A stretch of DNA of 64,000 bases from Bradyrhizobium liaoningense (GTDB lineage Bacteria > Pseudomonadota > Alphaproteobacteria > Rhizobiales > Xanthobacteraceae), in assembly GCF_018130825.1 (NCBI RefSeq), contig NZ_JAFCJS010000001.1:1054001-1118000 (forward strand), read 5' to 3'. Position 1 is the stretch's first letter. Each line of letters begins with the position of its first letter. The position numbers and the translations under genes are program-made. Below the pieces are notes generated by a model. The model saw only the letters and a program-made list of their open reading frames with translations. It made no database searches and had not been told where the DNA came from. Below are positions 1-6,846 of this stretch, piece after piece.

Positions 1-66
1 GCGTTGCCCGGCGAATTCCAGCGCAGCCTGCTCCTCGATGCGGAATTGGGGACGGAGGACATGCAT
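1..66 (-). CDS. Possible 5' end of a PaiB-like FMN-binding protein, cut by window edge
   Basis: Only 22 codons lie inside the window. They read MHVLRPQFRIEEQAALEFAG and run off the left edge. The opening resembles the start of PaiB-type FMN-binding negative transcriptional regulators, which begin with a short hydrophobic segment followed by PxFR and an acidic/alanine helix. No convincing ribosome binding site is visible before the ATG. It would be downstream of, and co-oriented with, the TetR gene at 156-815. The assignment rests on a very short stretch and could be wrong. Confidence 0.3.
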   Translation of the reverse strand, partial: MHVLRPQFRIEEQAALEFAGQR

Positions 67-155
67 GGCGCGGTGCTCGATTGGCTCAACGAAGGACGAT
101 GCTACTCCATCATCCGGCCAAGGCCGAAACGATATCGCCTTGCAAAAGGCGGATG

Positions 156-815
156 TCAGGAATGAATTCGGCGCCGCGCAAGCTCGCCGAGATAGGCGCA
201 GAACATGTCGGCCAGTCCGTCGGCCTGGCGCGCGATCTCCGTTTCGATGCGCGGCGCCTCCGAGAACCGCTTGCCGACCTCGCTCAGCGTCGTCGTGATC
301 AACTCGCCGGCGAGAGCGCGCGTCGCATCCGTTGCCTTGGGCAGCGCCTCCCGCATGAACGCCGCGACGATTCCCCTTCCGGCAGCGCGCGCCTCTTGCG
401 CCTCGGGGGCATCGCGATAGAGCGGCGCGGCGTCGCTGAGAGCGGTGCGGATCGCGGCCTCCTCGCACTCCGAGCGGATGAAGGCATGGACCAGCGCGCG
501 CAGCCGCAGCGGCGGCGCCTTCGCACCGTCCGCGAGGATGCCGCGCAGCATGTCGCTCGTGCGCCGCCACTCATCGCTCTGGAGGCGGAACAGGATCGCC
601 GCCTTGTTCGGAAAATATTGATAGAGCGACCCGACGCTGACCCCGGCCCGCTCCGCCACCCGCGCCGTGGTGAAACGCTGCGCACCCTCCTTCGCCAGAA
701 CCTGAACAGCCGCATCCAGAATGGCCGCAACCAGCTCCGTGGAGCGCGCCTGCTGCGGCTGTTTTCGCGAGGAAACTGAACGGCTTCGACGATCGGCCAT
801 CGCGCCCTTGGACAA
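156..815 (-). CDS. TetR/AcrR family transcriptional regulator
   Basis: A 219-residue protein with an N-terminal TetR helix-turn-helix. After a basic leader, residues about 25-70 carry a first helix (LVAAILDAAVQVLAKEG), then TTARVAERAGVSVGSLYQYF and PNKAAILF, the classic TetR_N signature. The C-terminal half is a helical ligand and dimerisation domain of unassigned specificity. The gene is divergent from the O-methyltransferase at 898, and an inverted repeat suited to a TetR dimer lies between them. It probably represses that gene and itself, which is inference from layout. The effector is unknown. Confidence 0.9.
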   Translation of the reverse strand: MSKGAMADRRSRSVSSRKQPQQARSTELVAAILDAAVQVLAKEGAQRFTTARVAERAGVSVGSLYQYFPNKAAILFRLQSDEWRRTSDMLRGILADGAKAPPLRLRALVHAFIRSECEEAAIRTALSDAAPLYRDAPEAQEARAAGRGIVAAFMREALPKATDATRALAGELITTTLSEVGKRFSEAPRIETEIARQADGLADMFCAYLGELARRRIHS

Positions 816-826
816 TGCGAATAGCG

Positions 827-848
827 AATGCGACGAATTAGTCGTATT
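827..848. promoter_or_regulatory. Inverted repeat, probable TetR operator
   Basis: AATGCGAC (827-834) and GTCGTATT (841-848) form an inverted repeat with one mismatch around a 6-bp spacer. It sits 12 bp from the start of the TetR gene and 50 bp before the methyltransferase start, in the only gap between the two divergent genes. Size and symmetry fit a TetR dimer site. Function is inferred. Confidence 0.55.
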
Positions 849-897
849 TCAGCTTCCGCGCAAGCACGCGCTTGTTCGCGATCTCTGGAGACCGGAA

Positions 898-1587
898 ATG
901 ACCACCATCACATCGCTTGCGCCGCTGCTGGATCGCCTCTTCCTCGAGGCCGAGGCCGCAAGCGGCACAACGCACGCCGCCGTCGCCGATCTGTCCGACG
1001 CCGAGCGGGAACGGATGCTGCGGAGCAAGACCGACTACCGCGATCTCTATCGACGCCTGAAGGACGCGCCGCTCGCGGTCTCGCGCGAGACGGGTCACCT
1101 GCTCTACATGCTGGCGCGCAGCTCCAGCGCCAAAGCGATCGTCGAGTTCGGCACCTCGTTCGGCCTCTCGACCCTGCACCTTGCCGCAGGCCTGCGCGAC
1201 AATGGCGGCGGTCGCCTCATCACCAGCGAGTTCGAGCCGTCGAAGGCCGCGCGGGCGCGGGAGAACCTGTCGGCCGGCGGCTTGATCGACCTCGTCGAAA
1301 TCCGCGAAGGCGACGCGCTGCAAACGCTGGGTGCCGATCTGCCGGATACGATCGATCTCGTGCTGCTCGACGGCGCCAAGGCGCTCTACCCTGAAATCCT
1401 GGATCTGGTCGAAGGCCATCTCAGGCCGGGTGCGATCATCGTCGCCGATAACGCCGACCACAGCCCCGACTATCTGGCGCGAGTGCGCGCCCCCGGAAGC
1501 GGCTACATGTCCACGCCCTTTGCCGAAGACGTCGAACTCTCCGTGCGGATCAACAGCGCCGCTCCCGGAACCACCACAAGAGCTTGA
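898..1587 (+). CDS. SAM-dependent O-methyltransferase (class I, methyltransferase family 3)
   Basis: A 229-residue protein, about the usual length of catechol/caffeoyl-CoA-type O-methyltransferases. The SAM-binding glycine motif is IVEFGTSFGLSTLHLA (about residues 81-96). An acidic residue follows in LITSEFEP, then VLLDGAKALYPEIL and GAIIVADN, which match motifs of this family (metal-binding Asp and Asp-Asn). The ATG at 898 is chosen because GGAG precedes it and the protein starts close to the conserved helix. Upstream in-frame codons run into the intergenic operator. It is divergent from a TetR gene that probably controls it. The substrate is unknown. Confidence 0.85.
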   Translation: MTTITSLAPLLDRLFLEAEAASGTTHAAVADLSDAERERMLRSKTDYRDLYRRLKDAPLAVSRETGHLLYMLARSSSAKAIVEFGTSFGLSTLHLAAGLRDNGGGRLITSEFEPSKAARARENLSAGGLIDLVEIREGDALQTLGADLPDTIDLVLLDGAKALYPEILDLVEGHLRPGAIIVADNADHSPDYLARVRAPGSGYMSTPFAEDVELSVRINSAAPGTTTRA

Positions 1588-1705
1588 AGCCGCCGCACGA
1601 TTCGCCGCGCGGCGGTTTCAGTGCGCTCCCGACATGTCGCAGGCTCGTCACTGACACGTGATAACGGTTGAAGGCAAAGGCCGCGCTCCGCATGCTAAAC
1701 ATACC

Positions 1706-1717
1706 TACCGCGCGGTA
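1706..1717. promoter_or_regulatory. Palindrome before the SMR-tetR operon, probable operator
   Basis: TACCGCGCGGTA is a perfect 12-bp palindrome, with partly symmetric flanks (ATACC to the left, GGTAT to the right). It lies 15 bp upstream of the SMR transporter start, so a protein bound here would block transcription or initiation. The TetR gene that follows the transporter is the natural candidate. This is inferred from position and symmetry. Confidence 0.55.
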
Positions 1718-1731
1718 TCTTTCTTGCCGCC

Positions 1732-2091
1732 ATGCCCGAGCCAGACATGACCTCCGCCTTCAACGCCTACGCAGCGCTTGCCCTCGCCATCGTCTTCGAG
1801 GTCACCGCGTCCGCCTTCCTGCAGCAGTCCGCGCAGTTCACGCGGCCGTGGCCGACGCTCGCCATGGTGCTGTTCTATGTCGCCTCGTTCTATGCGCTGT
1901 CGGTCGCGATCCGGGTCATCCCCTTGAGCATCGCCTATGCGATCTGGGGCGGGGTCGGCATCATCCTGACCGCGACCGTCTCGTTCGTGCTGTTCCGGCA
2001 GATGCTGGACGCCGCGGCCTTCGTCGGCATCGGCTTGATCGTATCGGGGGTCGTGATCATCAACCTGTTCTCGGAAACGACGGTGCATTGA
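1732..2091 (+). CDS. Small multidrug resistance (SMR) family efflux protein
   Basis: A 119-residue inner-membrane protein with four hydrophobic segments, the size and layout of EmrE/SugE transporters. These exchange protons for cationic drugs or guanidinium-type compounds as antiparallel dimers. The essential membrane glutamate is visible in the first helix (AIVFEVTASAFLQQS, Glu23), followed by the family motifs YALSVAIRVIPLSIAYAIWGG and a GxxLIVSGVVIINLFS fourth helix. An in-frame ATG at 1747 is an alternative start. The stop codon overlaps the next gene by one base (TGATG), so the two are translationally coupled. Drug profile cannot be read from sequence. Confidence 0.9.
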   Translation: MPEPDMTSAFNAYAALALAIVFEVTASAFLQQSAQFTRPWPTLAMVLFYVASFYALSVAIRVIPLSIAYAIWGGVGIILTATVSFVLFRQMLDAAAFVGIGLIVSGVVIINLFSETTVH

Positions 2092-2660
2092 TGCCGGGAA
2101 GCGCCTATACCCGCGCCAAGCAGCCCGAGCAGGTGCGGCGCGCCCTGCTCGATCACGCCGCTTCCATCGCCATGGACCATGGCGTCGCCGGCGTCACCGT
2201 GCAGGCGGTGGCGGCGGCGGCTGGCGTCACCAAGGGCGGACTGTTTCACCATTTCGGCAGCAAGCAGGCGTTGATCGAGGGTCTGTTCGCCGATCTGCTC
2301 GGCCGCGTCGACGCCGAGATCGACGCCGCCATCGAAGCCGATCTCAAGCCGCGCGGCAGTTTTACGCGCGCCTACGTGAATGCCGTGTTCACCGGCCAGG
2401 CCTTCGGCTTTGCGACGCCATGGTCGGCGCTGAGCATGGTCGTCGTCACCGATCCGTCACTGCGCCGGCTCTGGAACGACTGGATGAAGGCCCGGCTGAA
2501 GCGCCACCGCGCGACCGACGGCACGCCCGAGCTGCACATCGTGCGTCTCGCCGCCGACGGCGCCTGGCTGACCTTTGTCACGACCGGACAGACACGCATG
2601 AACGCCGACTTGCGCGCCGTGCACGACCGGCTGATCGCGCAGACCTATCGGCGAGCGTAG
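2091..2660 (+). CDS. TetR family regulator coupled to SMR transporter
   Basis: A 189-residue TetR protein with its helix-turn-helix at about residues 20-60: ALLDHAASIAMDHG, then VTVQAVAAAAGVTKGGLFHHF and SKQALIEGL. The C-terminal domain resembles the ligand domain of regulators of small efflux pumps. Its ATG overlaps the stop of the SMR gene, and a palindrome sits in front of that operon. The likely job is autorepression of the pump until an amphipathic cation binds. Function is inferred from neighbourhood. Confidence 0.88.
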   Translation: MPGSAYTRAKQPEQVRRALLDHAASIAMDHGVAGVTVQAVAAAAGVTKGGLFHHFGSKQALIEGLFADLLGRVDAEIDAAIEADLKPRGSFTRAYVNAVFTGQAFGFATPWSALSMVVVTDPSLRRLWNDWMKARLKRHRATDGTPELHIVRLAADGAWLTFVTTGQTRMNADLRAVHDRLIAQTYRRA

Positions 2661-2672
2661 CGGCTCTGTTGC

Positions 2673-2757
2673 GTAGCCCGGATAGAGCGAAGCGTAATCC
2701 GGGACAGTCTTTCCGCAACTACTAATCCCGGATTGCGCTGCGCTCCATCCGGGCTAC
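2673..2757. repeat. REP-type palindromic repeat pair (GTAGCCCGGAT family)
   Basis: Two inverted copies of one element: GTAGCCCGGATAGAGCGAAG onward at 2673-2704, and its reverse complement form ending CATCCGGGCTAC at 2724-2757. Together they can fold into a large cruciform or RNA hairpin between the convergent genes ending at 2660 and 2766. Further copies lie at 30232-30315 and 46068-46795, the latter around a RAYT transposase gene. Confidence 0.85.
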
Positions 2758-2765
2758 AGGTCACC

Positions 2766-3983
2766 TCACGGCGCCGTCTTGATCTTCGCGCGCAGCGATG
2801 CCGGTTCCACGATCCCCGGCAGGAAGCTGAAATTCGCCGAGGTCTTGCCATCGACCAGCGTCGCGAAGTTGTGGCAACTGACACATGAACCCGGGCCCGC
2901 GGGACCATTGCTCAGATAATTCTGGATGTAGGTCTCCAATGTCATGTTGGACAGCATGCCCGGCACGGCGTTGGATGGAATCGGATTTGGCGGGGTCGGC
3001 GGTTCGACGTTCCCGCCCCATTGCGTGCCGACCAGCATGTAATTCCCGAACACACTCTTGAGCGAGCCGAGCGCCATCCGCCATTGCTCGTTGAGAGTAC
3101 TCGTCGTCGGATAGATCCGCCAGCAGCGCACCGCCTGCGGCTGCGCGGTTGCGCTATCGCCTGAGACCGCAAGCAGGATGTTCTGGGTGAAGAACTTTGA
3201 CGGATCGTCCTTGGACGGATCGAGGATGCGCCAGGACGCCTTGATCTCGATCGAACCGTTGGTGCCATCAGGGACCGTCGCCGACGACGTGAAGTCGGCG
3301 CCGCCAGGATTTTTATTGATGAACTCTTGCTGGCCCGCCCTCGTCGTCAGCGTCTGCGACTTCTGTCCGCCGGGCGCGCGCAGATATTGCGCCTCGATCT
3401 CGTTGACGCGCCGCTCGAACAGGGTCCAGTTGCCGTTGACGTCGATCAGCGGCTTGTTGGTTGCGGCCTGCAGATATTCTTCATTGTTCGGCATCGGCTG
3501 GCCCTTGCCGTTCGAGCCGATATGGAAGATCGGAAGTGCCAGCGCCTGCGGGCAGCCGACGATGACAGGCGCGTTGCCGAACAGCGAGGAGACCGTCGGA
3601 TAGGTCTGCCAGACTCGCCGCCCCGGCTGCGTCAGTCCCTGCGCCGGCGGCTCCTTGACACCGCTCGCCGCCCAGTTGAGCGCGACGAACATCTGCCAGG
3701 CCATGTTGTCGAACGGCGACTGCACGTCCGCCTTCTCGCTCTGCGGCGGCTGACCGTAGAGACCGTTATAGCCCTGTGTTTCCGCAAGGCCCGGATCGGG
3801 GCCGATATAGGCCGGCACGATGGCGCACAGCCCATTGCTGCCATTGGCGCAGAACCTGGCCTGCGGAATATAGGGCGGTGCCGCTTGCGGCGATTGCGCC
3901 TGCGCGGCCGGCCGCAGTGGTGCCACCACCAGCGCCGTGGCGAATGCCAGCGGCACCAAGGCCAAAGACTGCCAATGCTTCAT
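2766..3983 (-). CDS. Secreted protein with C-terminal CxxCH haem-binding motif, function unknown
   Basis: A 405-residue exported protein. Residues 1-30 form a signal peptide (hydrophobic LALVPLAFATALVVAP, then a cleavable AQA). The rest contains cysteines near the N-terminus (FCANGSNGLCAIV) and one CVSCH motif about 35 residues from the end (GSCVSCHNFATL). That is a covalent c-type haem site or a relic of one. No standard cytochrome domain surrounds it, so this is a large unclassified periplasmic protein with a single haem. A second small c-type cytochrome lies just upstream on the same strand (4196-4561). The two may work as electron-transfer partners, which is inference. Confidence 0.7.
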   Translation of the reverse strand: MKHWQSLALVPLAFATALVVAPLRPAAQAQSPQAAPPYIPQARFCANGSNGLCAIVPAYIGPDPGLAETQGYNGLYGQPPQSEKADVQSPFDNMAWQMFVALNWAASGVKEPPAQGLTQPGRRVWQTYPTVSSLFGNAPVIVGCPQALALPIFHIGSNGKGQPMPNNEEYLQAATNKPLIDVNGNWTLFERRVNEIEAQYLRAPGGQKSQTLTTRAGQQEFINKNPGGADFTSSATVPDGTNGSIEIKASWRILDPSKDDPSKFFTQNILLAVSGDSATAQPQAVRCWRIYPTTSTLNEQWRMALGSLKSVFGNYMLVGTQWGGNVEPPTPPNPIPSNAVPGMLSNMTLETYIQNYLSNGPAGPGSCVSCHNFATLVDGKTSANFSFLPGIVEPASLRAKIKTAP

Positions 3984-4195
3984 GGGAGGTCCTCACGGAT
4001 GCGAGCTCAACCGCCCCGCCCTCGCCGAGCTCAAATGTGATGTGCGACCAAATCCCGAGACAGGTCCGACGGGACATCTCGGTTGTTTTAGATACTGAAA
4101 CTACTTCAGGTTTAATACCACCTCACGGCAGCTCAGACAATCTCATTCTATTTTTGATTGAGAGTGCAATCGCGCGGGATCGGCTTTGTCCGTGA

Positions 4196-4561
4196 CTAGT
4201 GGCTGGTCACCGGCTTGGGGGGACGTGGCGCGGACTTGGACGGCTTTGTGCCAGGCTTGGCCGCGGCCCGCGGCGGCGGCGTATCGACGGACTCCAGATA
4301 CGCGGCAAGTGCCTTGGCGGAGTCGGAACTGGTCGCGTAATGGTCCTTCAGAAACCAGGACAGCGTCAAGCTGAAGCGTCCCTTGGCCAGGCCGCGCGGG
4401 CTGCGGTGGCAGGTCGCGCAACCGTCGGCAAACAGCTTCTCGGGCGACTTGCCGGCATCGAGGTTTTGCGCGGAGGCAACCGTCACCGTCAGTGCGGCGG
4501 CCGCGGCAAGAATCACCAAGGGCGCGATCAAACCGCGCCCCGGTTGGAATGGCGATATCAA
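4196..4561 (-). CDS. Small periplasmic c-type cytochrome
   Basis: A 121-residue protein with an N-terminal signal segment (LIAPLVILAAAAALTVTVASAQ) and a CATCH haem motif (FADGCATCHRSPRGLAKG). A distal region follows with SKALAAYLESV and a Pro/Lys-rich tail. No ATG precedes the signal peptide. The best start is TTG at 4561, preceded by AGGGGAAG at good spacing. The likely axial methionine is not obvious: the distal segment has SAKALAAYL but no clear Met, so ligation is uncertain. It lies upstream of and co-directional with the 405-residue CxxCH protein, separated by about 210 bp. Confidence 0.75.
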   Translation of the reverse strand: MISPFQPGRGLIAPLVILAAAAALTVTVASAQNLDAGKSPEKLFADGCATCHRSPRGLAKGRFSLTLSWFLKDHYATSSDSAKALAAYLESVDTPPPRAAAKPGTKPSKSAPRPPKPVTSH

Positions 4562-4587
4562 CGTCTTCCCCTCGCCCCGTCCTGCGG

Positions 4588-4767
4588 TCACGCCGCCAGC
4601 AACTGATCGAATTCGGCCGGCGCGTAGGCCTTGCCGTCCTGGTCGGTGATGACGACCCGCCAGCCCTCGCTCGCCCACACTTTCGCCTTCGCCACGATGA
4701 GCAGCCGGCTCTCGCGGGCAAAACTGTACTTCTCATTGTCGCGTTCTGCGACCATTTTGTAGGCCAA
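4588..4767 (-). CDS. Small conserved hypothetical protein
   Basis: A 59-residue protein, AYKMVAERDNEKYSFARESR at its start and ending DGKAYAPAEFDQLLAA. The charged N-terminus and the ITDQDGKAYAPAEFDQLL segment look like a small cytoplasmic beta-alpha domain. A TTG at 4767 preceded by AAGGGGA at six bases is chosen as the start. The first in-frame ATG is four codons later (4755). It ends 26 bp upstream of the cytochrome gene on the same strand, so the two may be co-transcribed. No function can be given. Confidence 0.6.
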   Translation of the reverse strand: MAYKMVAERDNEKYSFARESRLLIVAKAKVWASEGWRVVITDQDGKAYAPAEFDQLLAA

Positions 4768-4906
4768 TGCGCATCCCCTTGCGTTGCCCTGCACCCGCTC
4801 CCTCGTGGCAGCGGGCTTTGGCGGCAATTCGCCGGGAGCGTGGCAATTTGGTGCCATCCGCAGGCAGCATTGTGCTCGGCTCCGGCGGGCCGAACGGAGG
4901 TCGATC

Positions 4907-5098
4907 ATGCGCCCGATCATGAATGCGATTCAGCTTGTCACGGGCTTGCTTGGCATCGCCTTGGTCGGCGCGCCGGCAGCGGCGCAGACCTGCGATCCGC
5001 GCTATCCCGTCTGCATCGAGGTCTACACCATCGACGGCAGCCATATCGATTGCAGTTTTACGACGATCACGCAGTGCGCCGCGACGGCATCCGGGTAG
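4907..5098 (+). pseudogene. DUF3551-type small secreted protein, cut short by a TAG stop
   Basis: The frame starts at an ATG with GGAGG seven bases upstream. It encodes a signal peptide (AIQLVTGLLGIALVGAPAAAQ) and then DPRYPVCIEVYTIDG, IDCSFTTITQCAATASG before TAG at 5096-5098. Members of the DUF3551 family continue past this point with a short segment containing another Cys and an NP dipeptide. Here the same frame does continue after the TAG with SAQCYANPNATQ to a stop at 5180-5182. The 63-residue product therefore probably lacks its C-terminal quarter through a single nonsense change. It could still be a functional short form. Confidence 0.6.
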
Positions 5099-5200
5099 TC
5101 CGCGCAGTGCTACGCCAATCCCAATGCCACCCAGAGAAGGCAGCAAAGCCTGGCCTCGTCGCCGCCGCGACGAAACCGATAGCCTTAAGCCCGCGCCCGA

Positions 5201-5479
5201 TCAGTGGACACGGATGATGTGGGGACGGCCGAGATCGATCAGCCCCTGCACCGCCGAGAGGCGATCGTCGAGGGCTGCGATGGTGAGCAGCAAATTGTTA
5301 CGGCGCTCGTCGAGCATGCCCATCTCGGCACCGGTCAGCTTCTTGCTCATCCGCTCCTTGTGAATCCCATCGAGGGATTTGCGCAGTCCGGCGATCAGGC
5401 CGGCCAGCTGCTTGGCCTCTTTGGTCATCGACCGCTTCGCGACATTTTGGCGGCGCGTCTCCGCCTGACTCTGTCTCAT
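5201..5479 (-). CDS. Small helical hypothetical protein
   Basis: A 92-residue charged protein rich in Lys, Arg, Leu and Glu, with no signal peptide or membrane segment. Regular hydrophobic spacing over KQLAGLIAGLRKSLDGIH and DERRNNLLLTIAALDDRL predicts an alpha-helical hairpin. The ATG at 5479 is preceded by GGGAGG at ideal distance, and an ATG two codons upstream is too close to that site. It is flanked by the DUF3551 remnant and, after a hairpin, the SH3 protein gene. No family recognised. Confidence 0.6.
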   Translation of the reverse strand: MRQSQAETRRQNVAKRSMTKEAKQLAGLIAGLRKSLDGIHKERMSKKLTGAEMGMLDERRNNLLLTIAALDDRLSAVQGLIDLGRPHIIRVH

Positions 5480-5610
5480 CGTCATCCTCCCGTGCCCCGC
5501 TGCCCCGAGTGGATGATTGCATCTTTGGGTACACATCTTACGATCGATGAAATCTGCCCGCGAAGAACTTTCTTAAATTGTACGCGCAGGGAACCCGGAT
5601 CAAATCAGCA

Positions 5611-5638
5611 GAAAGCCCGGCGCGAGGGCCGGGCTTTC
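5611..5638 (-). terminator. Hairpin terminator after the SH3-repeat gene
   Basis: AAAGCCCGGC (5612-5621) pairs with GCCGGGCTTT (5628-5637) around a six-base loop, 13 bp beyond the stop of the minus-strand gene ending at 5651. The A/T ends of the stem fit an intrinsic terminator usable from that strand, although the following T-run is short. Confidence 0.6.
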
Positions 5639-5650
5639 CTTCAGGCCATG

Positions 5651-6694
5651 CTAGCGCTTGTCGTGACCGCCGCCGGGGCCGCCGGCCGGGCCACCGCCAC
5701 CACGTGGCGCGGCATTGATGTGCGGAGCGCCGCCGCCACCGCCGTGCGGTGTTGCAGGCGCAGCAGCACGCGGCGCCGGCATCTGCGCGCGGGCATTCAT
5801 CGGCGAGCCGTGGCTCGCATTCGGCTGGGCGACATGCGGCGTCGCGGATCGCGCGGCGGGTGGTGCAGCCGACACACGCGGTGCTTCATGCGCACGTGCC
5901 ATCGGCTGGGCACGCACAGCAGCGCGGCTCGCGGCCTGTTCGTGCATCATGCGTGCCTGAGCATCGCGCGGGTTGCGAGTCTGCACATTGGTCCGCTCAT
6001 GCGCGATGCGCTCGCTCCGTCCGGCGCGCGTCCGGTCGGCGGCAACCGCAGCGTCGCGTTTCGTGATCGCCGCGTCGCGCTTTGCGATCGCCGCGTCACG
6101 CCTCGTGATCGCCGCGTCACGCGTCGTGATCGCGGCGTCACGCTTCGTCGTGATGGCGGCGTCACGTCCCGAGATCGCGGCAGCACCCTTGCCACGCACG
6201 CCTTGGCGTTCCAGTGCGATCGTCGCGTCACGCGTCGCCGCACGACCGATGCGGGCTGCGCCCGGGTCGATCGTCATCCGCGTCGCGAAGCGCTGATGCG
6301 AGGTCCAGTAGTTATTCCAGTAGGCGTGGCGGCGATACCAGGGCCGCCCCTCATAGTAGCTCGACCAGTACGAGGTCAGCACGAACGGGACGACGGGCAC
6401 GTCGATCACGTCGACATAATCGGGGAGATAGACGTAGCGATTGCGGTAGAGATATTCGAGATATTGCGACGATACCCAGCCGCGATCATCGGAGAAGCTC
6501 ACGTCGCACCAGGCATTGCCGCGCAGGCAGCCATGGATGGTGACGCGGGCGCCCCCGGGGACGCGATCGACCAGGGGAAAGCCGGAGCCTGGACCGGCGC
6601 GCAGGCCGGTCGAGACGGTGACGATGCCCGGCGCGGCCAGCGCGGCCGTCGGGGCGAGCAGCAATGCTGCAACCAGAATGCTTCTGAGTCTCAT
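5651..6694 (-). CDS. Exported SH3-domain protein with tandem RDAAIT repeats
   Basis: A 347-residue protein with a signal peptide (RSILVAALLLAPTAALAAP) and then a bacterial SH3 domain at about residues 23-85 (VSTGLRAGPGSGFPLVDRV, CDVSFSDDRGWVSSQYL). A Tyr/Trp-rich stretch follows (about 85-135). Residues 165-225 are built of seven-residue units RDAAITx, giving strongly charged, probably helical repeats. The last 120 residues are Ala/Pro/His/Gly-rich and end in GGGG-rich sequence. SH3_3 domains of this kind usually bind peptidoglycan or envelope ligands. The repeats and tail suggest a long flexible envelope protein. Exact role unknown. Confidence 0.75.
   Translation of the reverse strand: MRLRSILVAALLLAPTAALAAPGIVTVSTGLRAGPGSGFPLVDRVPGGARVTIHGCLRGNAWCDVSFSDDRGWVSSQYLEYLYRNRYVYLPDYVDVIDVPVVPFVLTSYWSSYYEGRPWYRRHAYWNNYWTSHQRFATRMTIDPGAARIGRAATRDATIALERQGVRGKGAAAISGRDAAITTKRDAAITTRDAAITRRDAAIAKRDAAITKRDAAVAADRTRAGRSERIAHERTNVQTRNPRDAQARMMHEQAASRAAVRAQPMARAHEAPRVSAAPPAARSATPHVAQPNASHGSPMNARAQMPAPRAAAPATPHGGGGGAPHINAAPRGGGGPAGGPGGGHDKR
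6051..6167. repeat. Coding minisatellite, about five 21-24 bp units
   Basis: On the plus strand the unit is GCGTCACGCcTCGTGATCGCC, repeated at 6051, 6072, 6093, 6114 and 6135 (the last with a 3-bp insertion) and ending at 6167. In the minus-strand gene each unit encodes RDAAI plus two variable residues. The period is a multiple of three, so copy number can change without loss of frame. Confidence 0.85.
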
Positions 6695-6846
6695 GGCGTG
6701 TTCCTCCTCTGCGAGACGGAACGCGCAGGCGGAACGAGCGTTCCGCCTGTCATCACTTCAGCAGCCGAAAGTTTGAGAGCGCGCCGCGCAGGGAGTTCAA
6801 TGTTCATCCGCCGTTCATCGGCGCGGCAAGCGTATCGATTGAAGCG

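Noticed and set aside
6051..6167. Regular short repeats that could suggest a CRISPR array
   Set aside because: Units are contiguous 21-24 bp with no unique spacers, and they lie inside an open frame as heptad codons. It is a coding minisatellite.
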